Source: Palsa-459 sp035937595 (GTDB taxonomy: Bacteria > Actinomycetota > Acidimicrobiia > Acidimicrobiales > RAAP-2). Taken from it: a stretch of 25,576 bases of DNA. The stretch lies in contig DASZHS010000032.1 of the NCBI GenBank assembly GCA_035937595.1, positions 1 to 25,576 on the forward strand, read 5' to 3'. Every line of letters begins with the position of its first letter. The stretch's first letter is position 1. This document shows positions 23,018-25,576 of this stretch, in pieces. Made by a program: the position numbers and the translations under genes. The notes beneath the pieces are model-generated. The model was not told where the DNA came from. It saw nothing but the letters and a program-made list of their open reading frames with translations, and did no database searches.

Positions 23018-24181
23018 CTAGCCCCAGCTCCCGGCGAGCCGACGAGCGAGGGCCGGGTCGGGCGCGGCGAGCGACCACGCGGCGTTGTGCTGCTCGACGT
23101 CGAGCAGCCCGACGGGCGAGGCGAGCGGTCCCGTCGACGAGACGAGCCCGTGCAGGTGGATCGCACGCAGCGATCCCGGGACGGCGGCGAGCACGGGGAG
23201 GGCGACCGCGAGCTGCCCGTCCCAGCCCGCGCGGCCCGCCCCGAGCTCGACGGTCGTCACGTCGCCCTCCGCCTGCTGGAGCGCCACGGCGAGGAGCTCG
23301 ACGTCGTCGCCACCCAGCCACCACTCGAATGGCGGCGTCGAGCCCCACCCCGGCGTGGAGCGGAGCACCGCGGGGTCAACGGGGCGGCGACGGTCGCGAA
23401 GGCGGCCGAGCCGGTCGGTGACGCCTCTGCGAGGCGGCAGGGACTGGCGCCACGCACGGCGTCTCGCGGCCAGCGTGCCCCGGTCGCTACGGCCCCGTGC
23501 GACGTCGCGCCACAGCGAGGCGTCGTCGTAGGCGGGCGTGGCCTCGAACAGGATGGCCCGGCCGAGCGCCGGCGCCACCTCGGCGATCGCGGCGACGGCG
23601 CGCTGGTGGGCCACGAGCATCCCGTCGAGCGCGCTCGTTGCGTCCGCGCCGGCGCGGCGTCGGAACGGCGGCCGCGACGCGGTCAGCCACCCGTCGCTCG
23701 CCGCCACGTTCGGGGCGCGGAACGTGACGACGGCGCGGGCGACGCCCTCGATCCGCGACGCCACCCAGCGGGCGTGGTCCGCGAAGCGCGGCGGCGCCCA
23801 CGACGACAGCCACGGCTCCTGGCCGAGCCATGACGGCCACGCGGCGTCGCACAGCACGACGACCGAGGACAACGACGCGCGACCGGCGGCCTCGAGGACG
23901 CGCACGTAGTGGGCGAGCGCCGCCTCGTCGCGCTCGTCGGGCCGGCGCTCGAGCCGTGCCCACTCGACGGTCAGTCGCAGCTCGCCGAAACCCAGCTGCG
24001 CGGCGCGTGCCACCAGCTCGTCGAGGTGGTCGTAGGTCCCCGGGGAGCGCACCGAGGCCCGCACGAGACCGAGCGACTGGGCGACGCCGAAGGACGTCTG
24101 TGGCCCACGCTCGGTGTCGTAGCCGCCCTCCACCGCGAACCCGTCGATCGTCGCGCCGAGCACGACGTCGTGGAGCGACAT
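23018..24181 (-). CDS. GH1-like protein without the acid/base glutamate (probable pseudoenzyme)
   Basis: The protein has 387 residues from ATG 24181. Several pieces align by eye with family 1 glycosidases: DGFAVEGGYD (13-22) with the usual GFATSSYQIEGA-type start; LRLTVEWARLERR (68-80) with the RFSIEWSRI strand; TFRAPNVAASDGWL (153-166) with TFNEPNVYALxGYL; and the end GLVSSTGPLASPVGLLDVEQHN (345-366) with the segment before the C-terminal RF-G-x-Y-x-D. The NEP acid/base is RAP here, so retaining hydrolysis is not expected. It is also about 80 residues shorter than a normal GH1. It may bind carbohydrate or be a decayed enzyme. It converges on DedA with a 23-base gap, and is divergent from the enoyl-CoA hydratase gene. 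Confidence 0.72.
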   Translation of the reverse strand: MSLHDVVLGATIDGFAVEGGYDTERGPQTSFGVAQSLGLVRASVRSPGTYDHLDELVARAAQLGFGELRLTVEWARLERRPDERDEAALAHYVRVLEAAGRASLSSVVVLCDAAWPSWLGQEPWLSSWAPPRFADHARWVASRIEGVARAVVTFRAPNVAASDGWLTASRPPFRRRAGADATSALDGMLVAHQRAVAAIAEVAPALGRAILFEATPAYDDASLWRDVARGRSDRGTLAARRRAWRQSLPPRRGVTDRLGRLRDRRRPVDPAVLRSTPGWGSTPPFEWWLGGDDVELLAVALQQAEGDVTTVELGAGRAGWDGQLAVALPVLAAVPGSLRAIHLHGLVSSTGPLASPVGLLDVEQHNAAWSLAAPDPALARRLAGSWG

Positions 24182-24228
24182 GTCGCGAGTCTCGCACCGC
24201 GCCCCCGGGCGGTCCCCGTCGCGGCAGG

Positions 24229-24234
24229 TAGCGT
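24229..24234 (+). promoter_or_regulatory. Candidate -10 (TAGCGT) for the enoyl-CoA hydratase gene
   Basis: TAGCGT on the plus strand lies 29 bases before the ATG at 24264, leaving about 22 bases of leader with a GGGAGG ribosome-binding site (24253-24258). Confidence 0.45.
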
Positions 24235-24263
24235 CGCGGCGGACGACGAGACGGGAGGACCCG

Positions 24264-25028
24264 ATGGCCGACGAGGTACTGCGGGAGCGACGGGGGCACG
24301 TCGAGATCCTGACGATCAATCGGCCGGCAGCGCGCAACGCCATCAACCTCGCCGTCGCCACGGCGCTGTCCGCCGCGCTCGACGACGCGGAGCGAGACGA
24401 GGAGTGCTGGGTCGTCATCCTCACGGGCGCCGACGACAAGGCGTTCAGCGCCGGCATGGACCTCAAGGCCTTCGCCCAGGGCGAGGCACCGATCACGGAG
24501 AAAGGGTTCGCCGGCGTCACGAAACGCGACTTCCCGAAGCCGCTCATCGCCGCGGTGAACGGCTCTGCGCTCGCCGGCGGGTTCGAGATCATGCTCAGCT
24601 GCGACCTCGTGGTCGCCGCGTCGCACGCGCGCTTCGGCATCCCCGAGGCGGCGCGGGGCCTCATCGCGGGCGGCGGCGGCCTCATCCGCCTCGCCAAGCG
24701 CGTCCCGAGGGCCGTCGCCCTCGAGCTCGCACTGACCGCCGCGCCGATCGACGCGGAGCGCGCGCTCGCCATCGGCCTCGTCAACCGCGTCGTGCCCGGC
24801 GAGACGCTGCTCGACGCCGCCGTGGAGCTCGCCGAGCAGATCGCGAAGAACGCGCCGCTCGCGGTGCGCGTGAGCAAGCGCGTGATGATCGGCTCGCTCG
24901 AGCTCGACGAGGCGGCCGCGTGGGCGCTGAACGACGCGTCGTTCGGCGAGATCGCGCGCTCCAAGGACGCGATGGAGGGCGCGATCGCCTTCGCCGAGAA
25001 GCGCGAGCCCAATTGGACCGGCGCGTAG
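24264..25028 (+). CDS. Enoyl-CoA hydratase/isomerase family protein
   Basis: The protein has 254 residues, a standard length for the crotonase fold, which works on acyl-CoA thioesters in fatty-acid or amino-acid breakdown. The oxyanion-hole parts are FSAGMDL (61-67) and ALAGG (102-106). Both catalytic glutamates of hydratases are present: E108 in GGFEIM and E128 in FGIPEAA. The C-terminal trimer helices close it. The start at 24264 is fixed by a strong GGGAGG. The CopD-like gene follows four bases after its stop, so they are likely cotranscribed. The substrate is not deducible; the neighbour suggests no pathway. Confidence 0.94.
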   Translation: MADEVLRERRGHVEILTINRPAARNAINLAVATALSAALDDAERDEECWVVILTGADDKAFSAGMDLKAFAQGEAPITEKGFAGVTKRDFPKPLIAAVNGSALAGGFEIMLSCDLVVAASHARFGIPEAARGLIAGGGGLIRLAKRVPRAVALELALTAAPIDAERALAIGLVNRVVPGETLLDAAVELAEQIAKNAPLAVRVSKRVMIGSLELDEAAAWALNDASFGEIARSKDAMEGAIAFAEKREPNWTGA

Positions 25029-25032
25029 GGCG

Positions 25033-25443
25033 GTGCCGGCGCTCGCTCCGGCCCTCACGGCCCTTCGCCTGAGCCTGCACGTCCTCGCCGCCACCGTCTG
25101 GGTCGGCGGTCAGCTCACGCTCGCCGGGATGCTCCCCGAGCTGCGCTCGCTCGGCGGCGACGCCACGGTCCGCGCGGCACGAGCGTTCGCACGCATCAGC
25201 TGGCCCGCGTTCGGCGTGCTCGTGCTCACGGGCATCTGGAACGTCACGGCCGTCCACGCGTCGCACGCGACGACGGCGTGGCGGACGGTCCTCGCCGTCA
25301 AGATCGCCGTGGTCGTCGTCGCCGGCCTCGGGGCGTGGCTCCACCAGCGGGCGACGTCACGCACCGGACTCGCCGCATGGGGCTCGGTCGCAGGGACCGC
25401 CTCGATCGCCGCGGTGGTCCTGGGCGTGCTCCTCGCAGGCTGA
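25033..25443 (+). CDS. CopD-like four-helix membrane protein
   Basis: The protein has 136 residues. The helix-1 text LHVLAATVWVGGQLTL (15-30) is typical of CopD and related small membrane proteins, with a conserved His (H16) and a Trp-x-Gly-Gly. Three further helices follow near 54-72, 85-103 and 113-135. CopD proteins are linked to copper uptake or heme/copper handling in the cytoplasmic membrane; whether this short version does so is unknown. The GTG at 25033 comes four bases after the hydratase stop with a GGGCG-type ribosome-binding site. Confidence 0.75.
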   Translation: MPALAPALTALRLSLHVLAATVWVGGQLTLAGMLPELRSLGGDATVRAARAFARISWPAFGVLVLTGIWNVTAVHASHATTAWRTVLAVKIAVVVVAGLGAWLHQRATSRTGLAAWGSVAGTASIAAVVLGVLLAG

Positions 25444-25467
25444 GGGGCCGTCGGACACCCCAGCAAG

Positions 25468-25473
25468 TAGCCT
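25468..25473 (+). promoter_or_regulatory. Candidate -10 (TAGCCT) for the last gene
   Basis: TAGCCT fits TANNNT and is 35 bases upstream of the ATG at 25509. The predicted start of transcription is immediately before the hairpin at 25481-25498. Confidence 0.4.
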
Positions 25474-25480
25474 TCGGTGT

Positions 25481-25498
25481 GCGGGCGGGTCAGCCCGC
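25481..25498. promoter_or_regulatory. Hairpin between promoter and ribosome-binding site
   Basis: GCGGGC / GCCCGC with a six-base loop. It ends one base before the GGAGGG ribosome-binding site of the gene at 25509. It could be the terminator of the CopD-like gene or a 5' leader structure. Confidence 0.4.
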
Positions 25499-25508
25499 TG
25501 GAGGGATC

Positions 25509-25576
25509 ATGCAGATAGCTGAGATCGCAAGCCTGGACGTGATCCTGATCGTCATCGCCGTCGGCCTCATCGTCTT
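25509..25576 (+). CDS. Membrane-inserted protein, N-terminal part only (cut by window end)
   Basis: Twenty-two complete codons (MQIAEIASLDVILIVIAVGL plus I and V) run off the window. There is a short polar start and then one strongly hydrophobic helix. A GGAGGG ribosome-binding site precedes the ATG. The pattern would suit a TatA-like or other single-helix anchor, but there is too little to call a family. Confidence 0.65.
   Translation, partial: MQIAEIASLDVILIVIAVGLIV

Noticed and set aside
24182..25012. N-terminal extension of the GH1-like protein
   Set aside because: That stretch is antisense to the enoyl-CoA hydratase gene and contains only Ser/Ala/Arg-rich text.

Overview
The window is chromosomal DNA from a high-GC actinobacterium. 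A hand count of two 60-base lines gives 33/60 G+C at 901-960 and 42/60 at 8041-8100, so the left end is visibly less GC-rich than the rest. The style of the genes (SCO6745-family protein, three-gene proton-translocating transhydrogenase, 3Fe-4S ferredoxin, DoxX-Rieske fusion, many TANNNT boxes placed for leaderless transcription) would fit Acidimicrobiia or a related deep actinobacterial lineage. That placement is inference, not something I can test here.

Left part, 1 to about 4401, is accessory DNA: a genomic island whose right end is the 3' end of tRNA-Glu. A complete tyrosine recombinase (3054-4232, minus) sits 169 bases from the tRNA. Left of it are small unrelated genes on both strands: a Cys-rich zinc-ribbon-like protein that looks 5'-truncated, two small two-helix membrane proteins, a DinB/DUF664 protein, and a secreted seven-repeat Cys-pair protein that is probably a seven-bladed propeller. 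A 16-base repeat (TCCCTRATCGCCGGGT) occurs at two gene boundaries, with a partial copy at the window edge and weaker look-alikes at two more boundaries, giving a cassette-like layout. The far end of the island is outside the window.

From 4402 to 8871 everything runs on the minus strand. In order of transcription: SRPBCC protein, AarF/UbiB-type kinase-like protein, 3Fe-4S ferredoxin, glutamyl-tRNA synthetase (gltX), YdcF/DUF218 membrane protein, tRNA-Gln(CTG), tRNA-Glu(CTC). The synthetase and the two tRNAs it probably charges are therefore neighbours.

From 8872 to 16443: a divergently placed aldo/keto reductase (sharing a symmetric -10 with the SRPBCC gene), the pntAa-pntAb-pntB operon (minus, both junctions overlapping by 4 bases), a divergent 14-helix MFS exporter, a family-39-type membrane glycosyltransferase preceded by a possible 13-codon leaderless upstream ORF, and a four-helix membrane protein.

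From 16444 to the end: SCO6745-family protein, GH31 alpha-glucosidase, alpha/beta hydrolase, a DoxX-Rieske fusion whose last 19 bases are exactly duplicated in tandem, DedA-family membrane protein, a GH1-like protein that has lost the acid/base glutamate, enoyl-CoA hydratase/isomerase, a CopD-like membrane protein and the first 22 codons of another membrane-inserted protein. I saw no rRNA, CRISPR array, insertion sequence or recognisable riboswitch. The strongest candidates for something new are the cassette-like repeats of the island, the GH1-like probable pseudoenzyme, and the Cys/His linker in the DoxX-Rieske fusion.
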